Shown one piece after another: positions 1 to 12,130 of a DNA stretch of 64,000 nucleotides. The stretch is taken from positions 28,116,922 to 28,180,921 of the forward strand of contig JARWKL010000013.1 of the NCBI GenBank assembly GCA_029961685.1, read 5' to 3'. Numbering within the stretch: position 1 is the first letter of the stretch; every line of letters starts with the position of its first letter. The DNA is from Aristolochia californica (taxonomy: Eukaryota; Streptophyta; Magnoliopsida; Piperales; Aristolochiaceae). Both the position numbers and the translations under genes were made by a program. The notes under the pieces are model-generated. The model was not told the origin of the DNA. It worked only from the letters and a program-made list of their open reading frames with translations, and ran no database searches.

Positions 1-2570
1 ATCCCCTCTTAGAACCATTACTGATAATATCCACATCAGCTGAACCTACAGGTAAATTTAAATTTATTTCAGTTCTAGCTACTGACTGAAGGCCACTTCT
101 GAGTCCTGGAAGAAGTGAGTCCACAAGGTTGTTACGAGAAGAATCAGGAGTGTGAAGAAGAGTGTAGTCTGTTTGATCCATGTGCACAAATGGAGGCACA
201 TTTTTCTGGTTTTTGTTCCTTGCAAGGGCCTTCATATTCTCCTTGGGTACCTTTGTTCTTGGTAGTGGTGCCAACGGCTTGTGAGTTTGTGGCTGTGATG
301 TATAGCCATCCACTTGAGCGAAGGAATTCCCTGTAACGTATCTGCTAGGGTTCTCCCCTATTACTTCTATCACTTCTGTCACTTCTTGCCATTTGCCAAA
401 CAGAAGATTTGATCTGGATGGTTCAGAATAAAGACTGCCAGAATCTTTCTCATCATCTTCTCGCTGAGAATGTGAGCATGGTGGCTGAGATTGTGAGTTT
501 TGAGTTTCAGTAGGGAAATTTAAATTAATAGTACACTGCAGGCCAAGAGGTTGAGAATTTGAATTTTGAGATTGGGACTGCACTCCTACATTAATAGGTC
601 CAGCACCACCTCTGTTTTTTCCTGTCTGATCTTCTAAATCAAAGCTTGGGGTTCTCCTACTAGAAGATCTTATGGTATCTCCTTCAGCTTCCAAATCAAA
701 ATTTAAAACCCGCCTGCAAGAAGATTTTGGCCACCCTCTCAAGGGCAAGGATTCAACACCTATTCTTCCATCTGCAGGAGGGGTAGCTTGTTCTGCTGTA
801 TCCGGTCTGACATCTAAATTAGTCATGAGATGCTCTTTTTCAAACATTCTTACATCTTCAACAAGGATTCCTTTTGTCTTGCGCACATATTTCCTTTTCT
901 CCCTAGTGGCTTGCTTTGGTGTAATGGGTCTGGGTGTTTTGGCTTGCTTGGGAGTCTTGACTTTTGTAGGGGTTAATGATGTAAGATTCCTTTTGCGCTT
1001 CCCTTCTGTGACCACCTTGGGCCTGTGTTTCTTTCTCTTAGCTTTTTGTGGTGGTGTCTGATTAAGGTCAAACCCCTGATCTTGTTGAATATTCCTGGCT
1101 TCGTTCAATGTGGTGGTGGATTGGAGACTGCTTGGAGATTGCTCTACTGGCTGTGAGAAATCTCTAAAGCAATCATTAGGCTGACTTGCAAGAGTTTCCT
1201 TCAGGACAGTGGATTCAGTGGCAGATGATGGTAGCTCCACTGCGTGCAACCGATCCTTCTCACTACTAAGATCGATAAGCAGGTATGATTGATTTGTTTG
1301 TCCAGTCTTATTTGCAAGACAGTCCTCATTCCTTTTATCTGAAGAATTTGTTGGATTCAATTTTCCAGCTAGAAACAAATTGGTGCATTCAACAGATTGG
1401 CAGTTTCTTGATCTCCAGGAGGCTGAATCTGGTGCCCCAGGCATGAGCTGAAATGAATTGGTTCCATTTTCCAAGGCACCGAGATTAGGCTTTGGTGAGG
1501 TCTGGTGAGAACGAAAAGTCTGTTGACTGGATGCTGTAGATGTTGCATGAAATGGAATATGAAATCCTGCGAAGTTTAACTCATCTATTTGAGTTCTGAG
1601 AAACCACATGAAAAAAAAAAAAAAAAAAAAAAAAACCCGCCAAGTACTTTTTTTATGTGAATGAATTGGACAAAAGACGGACCATACGGCACAAAGCACC
1701 TCAGTGTCAGGAAGAAACTGAACCTCTAAATTTGTTGAAATCACATTTGAAGAAATCGGTGTTTAACAGAGACTATGAAGTGCAGAGATAGAAAGGCTAA
1801 CCAATTGGTAACTGCTGTGTGTAGTTGCCGTTATTACTCCATATATGCGATGCATGTGAGGAGCTGTGGTTTATCAACAATGGGTTTGCCATGTTGGATT
1901 GTGTCCCAACAACCTGATCACCTAAAATGGGGAAGGAACTCACTGATCCATTTCTCCTTCCTTCCACTGCCATCTGCACGAGCTGGTTCCAAGGGATTTT
2001 GCTGCATTCTGCCGTAGGATTCTTTGTGACTTGCGCCTGAGTATTGATATTGAGATCAAGTTGATGGGTTTGGGAAGGCAGATTGCTTCTTCTGTAGTTA
2101 TCGTGTGGAGAGATAACACTGAGAGTAGACAGTTGGGTTCTGGGAGGCCAATTTCCTGCTCCCGAATGATTAAGATGTGAGCTGACACTAAGACCAGAAA
2201 GTTCGTGATTGGTAGACAGATTGCCCGCTCCCCCATTGTTAACACAAGGACTGACGTTCAGGCCTGGAAATGAAGTATTCACGGTCAAATTGCAGACCCC
2301 CCAATTGTTAAGATTTTGAACCTGATTTGTAACACCTCTGGCACCGAAGTAAGCTACGGAGTTATCGGTAGTAGAACTGCTGCAGAGACCTCCCCCCGAA
2401 GTAGAATCAGATTGAAGTCGATAAATTCTTCGACTTGGTTGCTCGGGCTTGGATGGTGTGACTGGAATCCATACACCCGGCGCCTGATTGTTCTTCCCTT
2501 CCGATGGGAGAATGCCACCTCCTCGGAGCTCCATCCCCCGCCGACTGCCCCAAAGATCTGACAAATTCAA
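1..2570 (-). CDS. DML: DEMETER/ROS1-type 5-methylcytosine DNA glycosylase, N-terminal part (partial at left edge)
   Basis: Enzymes of this family excise 5-methylcytosine in the nucleus and start base-excision repair, which removes DNA methylation. Two coding exons are visible, read right to left: 2570-1802, then 1566 to beyond base 1. The donor after 1802 (GTTAGC) and the acceptor before 1566 (CGCAG) keep one open frame of about 778 codons. Near the start the protein has a GVWIPVTPSKP segment, as in family N termini. Around residue 425 comes the family signature FDLNQTPPQKAKRKKHRPKV, followed by a lysine-rich AT-hook-like tract with repeated TPK motifs and KRKYVRK, then CRRVLNFDLE near residue 540. 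The HhH-GPD catalytic domain, the iron-sulfur cysteines and the C-terminal RRM-like domain must lie left of the window. The start at 2570 gives MNLSDLWG; a later Met (MELRGGG, residue 13) is also possible. Which branch (DME, ROS1 or DML) cannot be told from this part. Confidence 0.93.
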
Positions 2571-3200
2571 TCACGATTCGTTCTTCTCCAAGAAACCCAG
2601 AAAAGCTCTCTCCCCAGCTGGAATCTCTTTAGCAGAAAGTATTGAAGTGCTCTCTCTGATTCCACTCCCATTTTGTAAATTTCCACCTGGAAAACACAAT
2701 ACACAACTAAACTCTCACAGCAATGGCGACAGAAAACATACCATACAAGAATTATATCCACCAAAAACCCAGCTGTTACAGGTTCTCCCAAAAAAAAACA
2801 TATTTTCAGCAAACGAGAAATAAAAAGGAAAAAAACCAGCCATTCAGTCCATCTTGATAAATCATCATAAGCCACCTTAAATTCGGAGAAACCCAGACGC
2901 AAGCAGAAAAAGCAACTCCAAAATAACCAGAATTTGCGCCTGCCCCGAAGATATCGGGAGCTGAAACATTGTCGCTCTTATTCGACCCGACCCCCCCACC
3001 CCCCCCCCAAAATTAAAACCACCCAAGAGAAAATAATAAATAGCTGAATCCGCAACGCACTCGACAGGCATAATGCCGGAACAAAAAACCGGGATCTCGA
3101 CTCCGAGAACCCATTATTGCAATTCACAGAACCAAAGTCATTGTTCTTCGTCTTCGTCGTCGGAAGAAAGAAATACAGAAAAAGGCCTACTTTATAATTC
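2571..3200 (-). promoter_or_regulatory. 5' leader and core promoter region of the DME/ROS1-like gene
   Basis: This stretch lies directly upstream of the glycosylase start codon on the minus strand. It has no convincing coding exon. It includes a long run of C between about 2990 and 3008, which reads as G on the transcribed strand, and a minus-strand TATA-like TTATAAAG near 3190-3197. A long untranslated leader, possibly with an intron, would fit the family, but no splice pair is obvious to me. Confidence 0.4.
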
Positions 3201-3432
3201 AATTAAAGCATTAAACATCATTTTGCCACGTTGATTAACTCTAAATCACTTCACTAATTATTTTAATTAGTCCTCACAGCTGCTTTAACGTAATTAGAGT
3301 CACTCGAGTGGGTATTTCGGTAATTCCCGTACCATCGGTGTCACCGTCACGCTAATGATTCAAAATCCACACGTTTTTCTTTTTTTATTTTTGACCGTCG
3401 GAAGATTCCTCCATCGACAAATGATTCAGAGA

Positions 3433-3519
3433 CACGTGGAAGTAAAACGATTAAACTCTCGAGTTACACGTGCCTCCGCTCGGTAAACTCGACCTAGGAG
3501 TGAGCGATCACGCCACGTG
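3433..3519. promoter_or_regulatory. Cluster of three G-box (CACGTG) elements
   Basis: Perfect CACGTG palindromes sit at 3433-3438, 3467-3472 and 3514-3519. The first is in context GACACGTGG and the third in CCACGTGTC, which are ideal bZIP/ABRE and bHLH-PIF binding contexts. They lie about 240-320 bp upstream of the putative TATA of the DME/ROS1-like gene. Binding is inferred, not shown. Confidence 0.55.
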
Positions 3520-3960
3520 TCGTCTAGAAAAGAGTTAGTTACGTTGGGCCCAGATAAGTACGGAACGAACGGAATCCTTTTCCCAGGTTTCGGTTGTCAC
3601 ACGGCTGAATGCATCTTTCACGAGGGAAAAGACCTTTTGAAATTACAATTTTACCACCATACTTGGATTGACCCAACGAGTTCAATTGCAACTCGGTTGA
3701 GTTGACTCAACCAGATATACTTCCGTGTCACCAACTCATACATAGGAGATTTAGGGTGCTTATACATATTTGAAATATGATATAGGCCTCATATACCCTG
3801 AAACATATATAGAGTTGAGTTTCCGGTGTCTTCATCGGTGAGGGGGGTGAGGCGGGTGGAAAGGTCATACTTTCTTCTGGTGCACGAGAATTACTTAGAT
3901 TTGAGGATGTCGATATGGGATGTGAAACTACTTATCACTTATAGGGTATGTTTTCAAGTA

Positions 3961-4020
3961 AAATAAGTATTTGTTTAGGTTATCTTTGTGAAATAAGTAT
4001 TTGTTTAGGTTATCCTTGTG
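3961..4020. repeat. 30-bp tandem duplication, two units
   Basis: Units 3961-3990 and 3991-4020 each begin AAATAAGTATTTG and differ at a single base (TATCTTTG versus TATCCTTG). It lies in intergenic DNA. Confidence 0.9.
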
Positions 4021-6574
4021 AATTTTTAGCTAAGAATGAGGGATGACATCTTTGAGTGAGAGCACACCAATTATTATATTCGGTTTATTATAAAACACTC
4101 ATAATCAATTTTAAATTACCATTTCAAGTTCCACTAACAATTGAATCAATAGTTCAATACCCAATGGCAAACTTCCACTTAACTTAACCTAGTAATAAAG
4201 AATTTATAAGAAAACCCTTAAAAAAATGTTACAATTTGTTTAGCAAAAAAAAAAAAAAAAACTCTAAAATTAATTTTATAAACATTAGAAAATGAAAAAG
4301 ATCACTTTCGATATAGGTCTATACTAATACAAGCTAATCGTCAATCTAATATCAATTAAGTGGTTCGTACCATTACAAGTAGGTTGCTAATACAATATTC
4401 GATTTCACTAAGAAAAATCATTGTTGTCTCAATATAAATAGTAATTTATCGATAGCCATTAATGTAACCACAAAACTTTTAAATCAAGCAAACCACTTTT
4501 GGGTCAAGGATAGTACACAAAATTATATAAAGATTTATGTATGTGACAATATAACAAGTGACATAGTCTAGAGGATCTCACCTACTTGATATCTTGAATT
4601 AGATCATTTTTTACACAAAAATTTACACTTTATTTTGGGTTTCAAATAAAAAATAGTGAATAAATGTTGATAGCATGGGATGTTAATTAATTTGCAAACC
4701 ATAGGGGCACCAAGAAAGCTATTGGGTCGGTATGGGTCAGGTTTTTGAAAACCCAAACTTAAAACCCGGCCTGACAACCATGGTATCAACTCAATCTCTC
4801 CAAAAGAAATATTGAAAAAACTAAAGAACTTATCTCTTTTTATTTTTAAATAGATATAATTTAAATCTTATTTAAAAAATAAAATATAAGTTAATTAGGT
4901 TGGGTCAGGTTGGATTCGAGTCGGGTTTAGTGAAACTTGTCCTGCCTCAAACTTGCACATGCATCATTTTTGGGTCAGTTCGGGCCGGGTTTCCTACTTA
5001 ACCCAATCAATGCCCACACCTGCACATGGAAACCATTGTTAGGGGAGACAATAATTTTGTTGTAGTACATATTTGCTCTTATTGAACAAAGCCAAGACAA
5101 TATTGGAAGATAAAAAGATGAGGGTTTCAATAAAGTTGAGAGGTATAGGGACCACCTTTGAGTGCCACAAGATAAATAAATAAATTAGTCCAACCTAACT
5201 ATTTGAACTAGTTTGAGAGGGACCTAAAACTCCCATTAGGTCAATTATTCTTGTTATTTTAAAATTTTAAATTTAAATAAATCAATTGAACCAACTAATT
5301 CAAACAAGAACAAGGTGAGTAGCTCAGGTAAATTAAGAAGTGGGGGTCCCACAAGTATTTACAAATTTACCCCATATTTTATTTTTTAATTTTGATACTT
5401 ACAATGTTATTAAACTTGAACTGAAAGTTTAATTGGAGTGACCAATCAAATTGGATTGAACTAAGTCAATAAAACTCAATATCAATGTAATAAAAATTGA
5501 CCTTATGATTAACCATCCCGAATATGATGTTGGCCTAGGTGGCTTCTCCAGAGGGGGTGAATTAGGTTATTTCAAATTAAAATTTAGTATACCAAATTAA
5601 AAATTAAAGCAAGCAAAAAACAAAAACATGCACACACCACAAGTTTAACGCAAAATATTTTCTTGTTGATGTTCCCTTATTGGCAGTCGTTGCCAAAAAA
5701 CCCTTGCTTGGAAATTTCACTAATTATCTCTATTAATTGGAATTTACATTAAAGATATTTTGACTATCTTTTAAGCTACATGTATGCTAAAATACATGAT
5801 TTATAAAAATATCCCCTGAGATTAATTGGTTATATTCTAGTTCTAGCATGCTCTTCTATCTAAATGAAGCTCCTAGATCAATCTATGAGGTGAAAGAACA
5901 CAAATACAAAAGAAAAAAAAACTTACACCCTTGAATTTGATGGAGAGACAACCTTCTCATTTGAGATATCCAAAGCTCTAACTTTGAATTACACGTGACA
6001 ATGATTTTGGAGTTTGATGTCAGATGATGCGAGGATAAATTTCTTTAAAAGATGATAAAGTTTGCATTTTTTAGTTTCTTTTCTCTCAAAAGTGGGTTTG
6101 GATGGAATTTCAAGTAAAGCTTATTTGAATGCAATAGGTTTGCAAAAAATTGCCCAACAAATGCTCTAAGGCACATTTGATAGGGTATTTATAGGTTTCC
6201 TAAGTCAAACTAGTCGTTATATGGCTGTTTGCAAAAAGTTGACAACTCAATAATCGATTAATGAAAAAATATAATTGATCAAGCATATAAAACAACTATA
6301 TTTTTGTCATGTCTTAGGCTAATTGACAATTGATCAATCGATACAAATAAAGCCTTATGGAATACTTAAAGTTAATCAATTTATCATGCAGTAAAGCTTT
6401 GGTTGTACAAAACTAAGTATGATCGATTAATAATGTGGGTATGATCGATCACGTTTTATGTCCCTCGTTGGTATAATTTTGTCTAATCTATAAATATATG
6501 GTTATGATCGATCATGCCTTATTATTTTTCAATGCCTATACATGTATGATCGATTAGTCCAGCGGGAATGATTG

Positions 6575-6745
6575 ATCGTGCTTTATAACTCATTCTGGCA
6601 TAGTCTTGTTTAATTAATCAATCCATTTGATTGATCCATTATTATTTATATTTTCTGCCAATCATGCTTTATAGCTCATTCTGGCCTAGTCTTGTCTAAT
6701 CGATTAATCCATTTGATTGATCCATCATTCTTTATGTTTTTTGCC
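6575..6745. repeat. Imperfect tandem duplication of about 86 bp in an ATCGATCA-rich stretch
   Basis: Unit 6575-6660 and unit 6661-6745 share the order ATC(G/A)TGCTTTATA, CTCATTCTGGC, TAGTCTTGT, CCATTTGATTGATCCAT and TTTTGCC. The wider region 6290-6800 has many GATCGATC or GATCGATT motifs. No coding potential is seen. Confidence 0.75.
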
Positions 6746-7362
6746 AAATTGCACTTTGGATGATCGATCATTACTTGATAATGATCAATCATGCCCTAAC
6801 TAGTTTTCTAAATTAGGCTCTAAGCATTATAAAAATCATACTAAGGGTTTCTAGAAAGTTTAAAACATTGATATGCATTAGAAAAAAAAAACATTTCTAA
6901 AAAATTCATTTGTACCTCAAATTTGAAGTTTGGTGTTGTACTCGTACATGATTAGAGTTCTTGAGACTTCCAGATAACTTGACACATAAATCGAGTGTCT
7001 TGAGATACATTTGTCGGTTCTTTTGCAAAGACCTTGATTTTTGAGTCTCAACTGTCGAGTAGCATATAATTCAATTGGGCTAATTTGAATAAATAAAAAA
7101 AAGAATAATGAGAGAGAATTCGATGATCTAGATGTTGGAAATGCAGCAAATTTATTTCTTGATAAAAATACAAAGAGGTTCAAGAGGAGGGATGCACAGC
7201 ACCACCCTTTCCATTCATCCGATGGAGGGATGCAAATCATTAGATGATCTAAAACAACAAAAACCATTACATATGCTCTGATGCTGTTCATAAATACAAA
7301 ATTGAAGACGCTACGCAAAGCAAGAGATCCCTCATCGCACCACAGCAGCCTGGAGGCATGAA

Positions 7363-10300
7363 TCATGGGGAAGACCAAGGGGAGAGACTGCGGCAGGCTT
7401 CTCTGCCATAGCACCAGACCCTGCTCCTGGACGGGGTTGCTGCTGATGACGTGCTTGTCCTCGTCTCCTGGTCCGAGAATTCCTCGTCGGATGTTCTGCT
7501 TAACCTGGAGTTGTAAGCCCGCCCCTCTGCCTTGTTCATCTCTTCGATCAGGGAGTGTCTGATCCGATGATTCACCGGAGCTTCCGTTATTCCGGGGAGA
7601 TACATCTGTGAATAGGAGTCGAACTTGAAACGAGAGAGGGGAGAATCAGGCTTGTTCAAGTCGTCTTCTTGCAGGATGTCGCTGATTCTGGAAAGTATGC
7701 TGAATGCCAAGCTTCCCAAGACTCTCGAGTAGGCTTCCAAGATGGAATGTCCGACGTCCTACGAACACAAGGAATTGGAAGAATGAATCACCCATGCCTG
7801 GAAATGTAATGTTGTCGAGCTTACCGAGAGTAGAGGAGATGGAGAAGACACCAACTGTATACCTTATTATACTGTACTTTGATGACGTCGAGAAACGTCT
7901 GGGGCAGGTTTGGGAACTTTGATTTCAGTAACTGTAGCAGCGTCTCGGCTCTCTCCACCAGTGTTTCCATCTTGTCAGTGTCCAGCTCGGGATCCTTGGA
8001 GAAGGACCACGAATGTCGACCAGGGGATTTCCTGGAGTTTTGAAGAGAAATCCTCTGTTTCCAGGCAAACATGGCAGCTTCCAACCGGTTTGCGATCTCC
8101 AGGGTGGCGTGCTCGGTCTTGAAATCCATGGAACGAAAGATTTCCTCTACCGGAACTATTTCCATGCACAACGCCTTGTAGAGGTGCTCGCCCAGGTTTG
8201 CCCTACCAGACTGCAGAACACAGAAAGCATCGTAATGAGAATTAGGGAAGAAGAAGGGAAGCGCCGAGCAGAGGATATGATGGGTTTTAGTGAAAAGGTT
8301 ACCTTTGGGAGGGCGTCGGAGACGAGAGAAGGAACAGGCATTTCCAGTAAGACGTGCTGATTGATGGAGATGGAGGCTTTCAGGACCTGATAGACGTACT
8401 TTCCTCGATACCCGAGCTTCTTCCTCTCCGTGGAGGAAAGCCCACAGCTAGGTAGCCGGGGAGAGGGAAGCCACCATTTGATGTTCTGCCTCCGCCCTTC
8501 CGCTCTGCTACCTCCTTCCGCGTACCAGAATTCCGTGTCCACCATCGAATCCAGGGTTTCCTGCATTAAGATTTCAAATTAGCCCAACTTGCTACGTCCC
8601 TCTGCCTCTGTTCGTCAAACTTTTAGTCCCAAGGGAACGCTTACGATGAGCATGGCGTCGAGCTTTTGCAGTGCAGGAAGGTTCATATGTATATCGGAAC
8701 GAGTCTTCGGAGTCATGATCTGCATCCAACCATGAAACAGTCAAACAAATGATAGATGGATTAGGGTAAAGCAGTTATTATCTCACGTCGAGACCAACCT
8801 CTAAGGTGCGGCCATTAGCTCCATCTTGCTTGGCAGGGACCAGCTCCACCATGTAGTTAGTAGGGGAAAGCAACCAGTCCATCTCTCTCCGCCATTTACG
8901 CTTCCTCTCCTTCGGTAGCGGCTCCAGCTTCCAAAGTTCACCGAACACTGACGCTGCAGAACCCAGCAACAATTTGTTACGAGACTGAATGAATCAGAGT
9001 TCTCTTTTCTTTTTCTTTCAATCAAAATTCAAACATAGTAATCGTCAGTCCAGTGTCAAAGGGCTCAAAATCTTCAAAGGATTGTAAACGGATACGGATA
9101 AAGGCAAGAAAATTGGAGCGATCTAACAAAACATTACAGAGTTCACTTCTGTTCCAGCTACCCTGGTCTGTGCAAAAATCATGTCAGGGATGGGAGAGAA
9201 GAAGACAAACTATTCCTGCCTCTGAAAATCACATAATGCTATTTAAAAAGAAAAGAACAATAACGCTTGTTCTCTTACCGGCAAGGTTCGTGATGGCATT
9301 AGACAAAGACAAGGCAGTAGAGAGACCCCTGCGCCCCCCCGATAGATCTTCACCCAGCAACAGTTTCACGAACCTCTCTTTCATAGACTCCACATCGTAT
9401 TCATCCAGATACAGCAGCGGGTTGCAAGTCTGTTTGTCTTTGCAGTAGGCATGAAACCTCTGCGGACTGTTTTTGCTAACTTGCCAGTCATCTTCTTGTT
9501 TGTGGTTCATCACCCAGTGAGAGGAGAAAGATCCAAATGGGTCTTTACTGGAGGAGCAGCTCGAAGCATCTTCGTCCATGGAATCGGAAGGGAATCCATT
9601 CCCTCCGCTCCTATCGCTGCTCTCATTGTCGCAATAGCTACGGCTGAGAATGCAGCTCTCTATACTCTCCAGCCCATTGTATGTCACTATCCCTGAAACA
9701 TGCAATGTAAAATTATGATCAAGTCACAGTGGTAGCAGCAGATTCACGATCAAATCACCCTCAACTCTGTTTCTTCTTCTTCCAACTACTTTAAAAAGAA
9801 GATCTTGAATTTGTCCAATCAAACGGGTAAAAGATACAGTATGAAAATACACAGTCGGCTCTGCATGTTACCCTCTTTAATATGAACACGTTAGTCTACA
9901 CAAATAATTTATGGAGAACTTTCAGCATCGTGCACATGGCAATCTGAGCTCACGGAGGAAGAAACGTAACAGAGAATTAAAAAAGTAAGGGGAAGAATCA
10001 CATGAGTTTCAGTAAAGGTCATCTGGATAGCGACTTTGATTGTCCTTACTCACTGCGGGGAAGAATCCATAAGCCTCTTTTCATTTTTTTATTTTATTTT
10101 TCACTATTTGCTTCTTACAAGGTGATGCTCTAACAACAGGGCTTTCGTTGATAGTTGATTAATTAATCTTATCCACTGCGCTGATTGGGGAGACAAGAAC
10201 GTGTTTCTCTGCCATCTCTTTTCTTAATTTATTGAAAAATCTCTGCTATGATTTGACCTTGTCAATAGAAAACAGGTTTAACAGAACGTTGTTCCGGTGA

Positions 10301-10977
10301 CAGGGGAAAAGTATCAAACAGGGAAGCTACTCACGAGCTAAGGCTGTCTTCTCTAAGTTCAATCGCTGTGTAGTTGTATCAATCATCCAGCTCTGAAGAC
10401 CCTTTTCGTTAATGAGGATCGTCTGTTCTGCAGAACTGGAAGCACAGACGCGAGAAATCAGTCCAATCATGACCGACAAGATATCGTGACCAGAGGGCTC
10501 CACGTTCATCGGATATGTATGGCATCTCCTATCAAATGGAAAAAAACAAAAAGAAAAGAATGGAGATCGGAGCTCGACAATTTGGAACTCTTGTTCACAG
10601 AGTGCCGAAATCTAAAAAAATGGGGACGACAGTACGGGCTGATGGAAAGGAGCATCTGATCAACAACTCGTTTCTGGAACCATACCCATATGTCCAGTTC
10701 TTCTTATGGGTATCTACAGTTAAAAGTAGATAAGCTATGGTCCCCATTACCCCATCGATTGAATATTCTTCTCCCTAGTGGGTTCACAGATTGGTCATGG
10801 CAGTCCTATCTTCTTCTATTCTTGGGTTTCTGAGCCCAGACACCAATGCAGGATAAAATCAATTCGCTACAATAGCATGATAAGAAAGCTGAGTAGGAAT
10901 CGCATACTCTCTTGATCGTCGATATCGAAGGTGATCTCCTTCTGCCGTCGGCAACAAGAAAGCCGCATTGTCAGCAT
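7363..10977 (-). CDS. ROPGEF14: Rop guanine nucleotide exchange factor (PRONE domain), RopGEF14-like
   Basis: RopGEFs activate plant Rho GTPases (ROPs) at the plasma membrane and link receptor kinases to polar growth. Seven exons read right to left: 10977-10908, 9692-9279, 8953-8799, 8719-8645, 8560-8303, 8210-7863 and 7758-7363. Together they give 571 residues, close to my recollection of Arabidopsis RopGEF14. All donors and acceptors are GT/AG and in phase. The N terminus is [14 protein letters not shown], followed by [11 protein letters not shown] and a serine-rich variable region. PRONE runs from about residue 122 to 490, with [57 protein letters not shown] and LVERAETLL all present. The C-terminal tail has [13 protein letters not shown] and [11 protein letters not shown], as in RopGEF14. 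The second Met at 10968 is an alternative start. A conserved-looking extra exon lies in intron 1 (see 10335-10528). Confidence 0.93.
10335..10528 (-). other. Candidate cassette (poison) exon in intron 1 of the RopGEF14-like gene
   Basis: A long pyrimidine tract ends in GATAG at 10529-10533 on the minus strand, and a consensus donor GTGAGT begins at 10334. The 194-nt segment between them is not a multiple of three. Spliced after exon 1 it would run into a TGA after seven codons. It also holds an ATG at 10509 that enters exon 2 in the correct frame, so it could instead act as an alternative first exon adding about 58 residues. Use of either form is inferred. Confidence 0.4.
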
Positions 10978-12130
10978 CTTGATTTTCCTAAACACGATTT
11001 GTCAACTTCGTTCAGTACATCGATTTTCCTCATTGTTTGATCACAACAACGGCAAAGATGACAATCGAATAGAATTCTATTTGATAATTGCTATAGAAAT
11101 AGAGATTAAAGACGATCATGAGTCGTGTAAACTTCTTTTGATTATGGCATGATTGAAACTTGAAAGACCTTTCGGGCATTTAAAAATGAAAACTTTCTGA
11201 TCAGAAACCAAAGCTCTGAACCGAGTAGAAGACCCCAACTCTGAAAATAATCTAGGAAATTATTTCCCTTTTCTCAAGGATTCATGAAAGGTACTTTACA
11301 CCTTACCCAAAAAACTAAAGAAAAAGAAAAAGAAAAGGAGGAAAAGAAAGTAGTCTCTTTACCTTCCTTTTTAACTAAGATTCTGTTTTTCAGACGCTCC
11401 GCAGTCAGTCTCGACCACTAATCTGCCAAAAGGCGTCCTGCAAAGGAAGGCAAATGGTTTTATCCTGCAGCCTCCAGGCCAAGTGTCCTGCAAACTAGCG
11501 TTACTCTAACGCTTCTAGGATGAGCAATTTAAAGAATTTACGAACACAGCCATTTGAAATTGAAAATGCGGAGAAAAGAATCACAAATCCAAACCAGTAA
11601 GAAACCGCAGATCTGCTCGTAAAATCGGTAGTTCAAATACAAGCAGATACCGGACTTGATTTACGCGAAGCATTGAAAAGACATAAGAATACAAAAAGCA
11701 AAACGAAAAAAAAAAAAAAGTTGGAGCTGAAAGCCTGAAACAGAGATAAGATAAAACTCATACGAATCCAAAACCATTACATAATCGCACTAAAAAAGAC
11801 CCAGCGGTGATCTGTTGCTCCATTAGAAAGAGGAAAAGAGGAGAAATTCATCAACGCAGATTATACGGGAAAAAAAAAAAAAAAAAAAAAAAAACTCAAG
11901 GACCCAGCGCGAGAGAGATAACACCGTACCTGAATTTTTCGTCATTTTCAAAGGAAAAACGAAAAAATGGGTATTTCTTTTCGATCAACGGCGACAGGAA
12001 AGGAAGAAACTTGTCGCAGGAAGGGCGGTCTGGGGAGGGAGGAAGACGAGACGGTAATATATATATAAGATAGATAGGCGGTGCGGAAAGCGGAGGCGTT
12101 GGGTCCGGTCGGGACAAGACGCGCCTGCTC
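10978..12130 (-). promoter_or_regulatory. 5' leader and promoter of the RopGEF14-like gene
   Basis: A TATATATATA stretch at about 12057-12067 with a GC-richer flank is a plausible minus-strand core promoter. Downstream, TTCAG then GTACGG near 11931 could be a leader-intron donor. No coding exon is seen upstream of the start at 10977. A poly(A) tract of about 24 bases lies at 11870-11894. Confidence 0.35.

Larger units (their letters stand above)
3520..7100. other. Intergenic, AT-rich, no gene recognised
   Basis: No exon with family resemblance was found on either strand. The stretch contains a 30-bp tandem duplication (3961-4020), a GGGTCGGGT-rich segment near 4720-5020 that resembles a degraded MITE, a GGGGGTGAATTAGG retroelement-like phrase near 5553, and a region rich in ATCGATCA motifs (6290-6800). 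It looks like old repeat debris. Confidence 0.55.

Noticed and set aside
2877..3202. Minus-strand frames across the C-rich tract upstream of the glycosylase
   Set aside because: Gly-rich translations of a homopolymer in the 5' leader, with no domain.
6575..6745. CRISPR-like repeat array
   Set aside because: Only two adjacent imperfect units with no spacers, in a plant nuclear genome.
9693..9705. Start of the RopGEF coding region at 9705
   Set aside because: That frame begins with TTG just before a TTTCAG acceptor. Exon 1 at 10977-10908 supplies the RopGEF14-type N terminus in phase.
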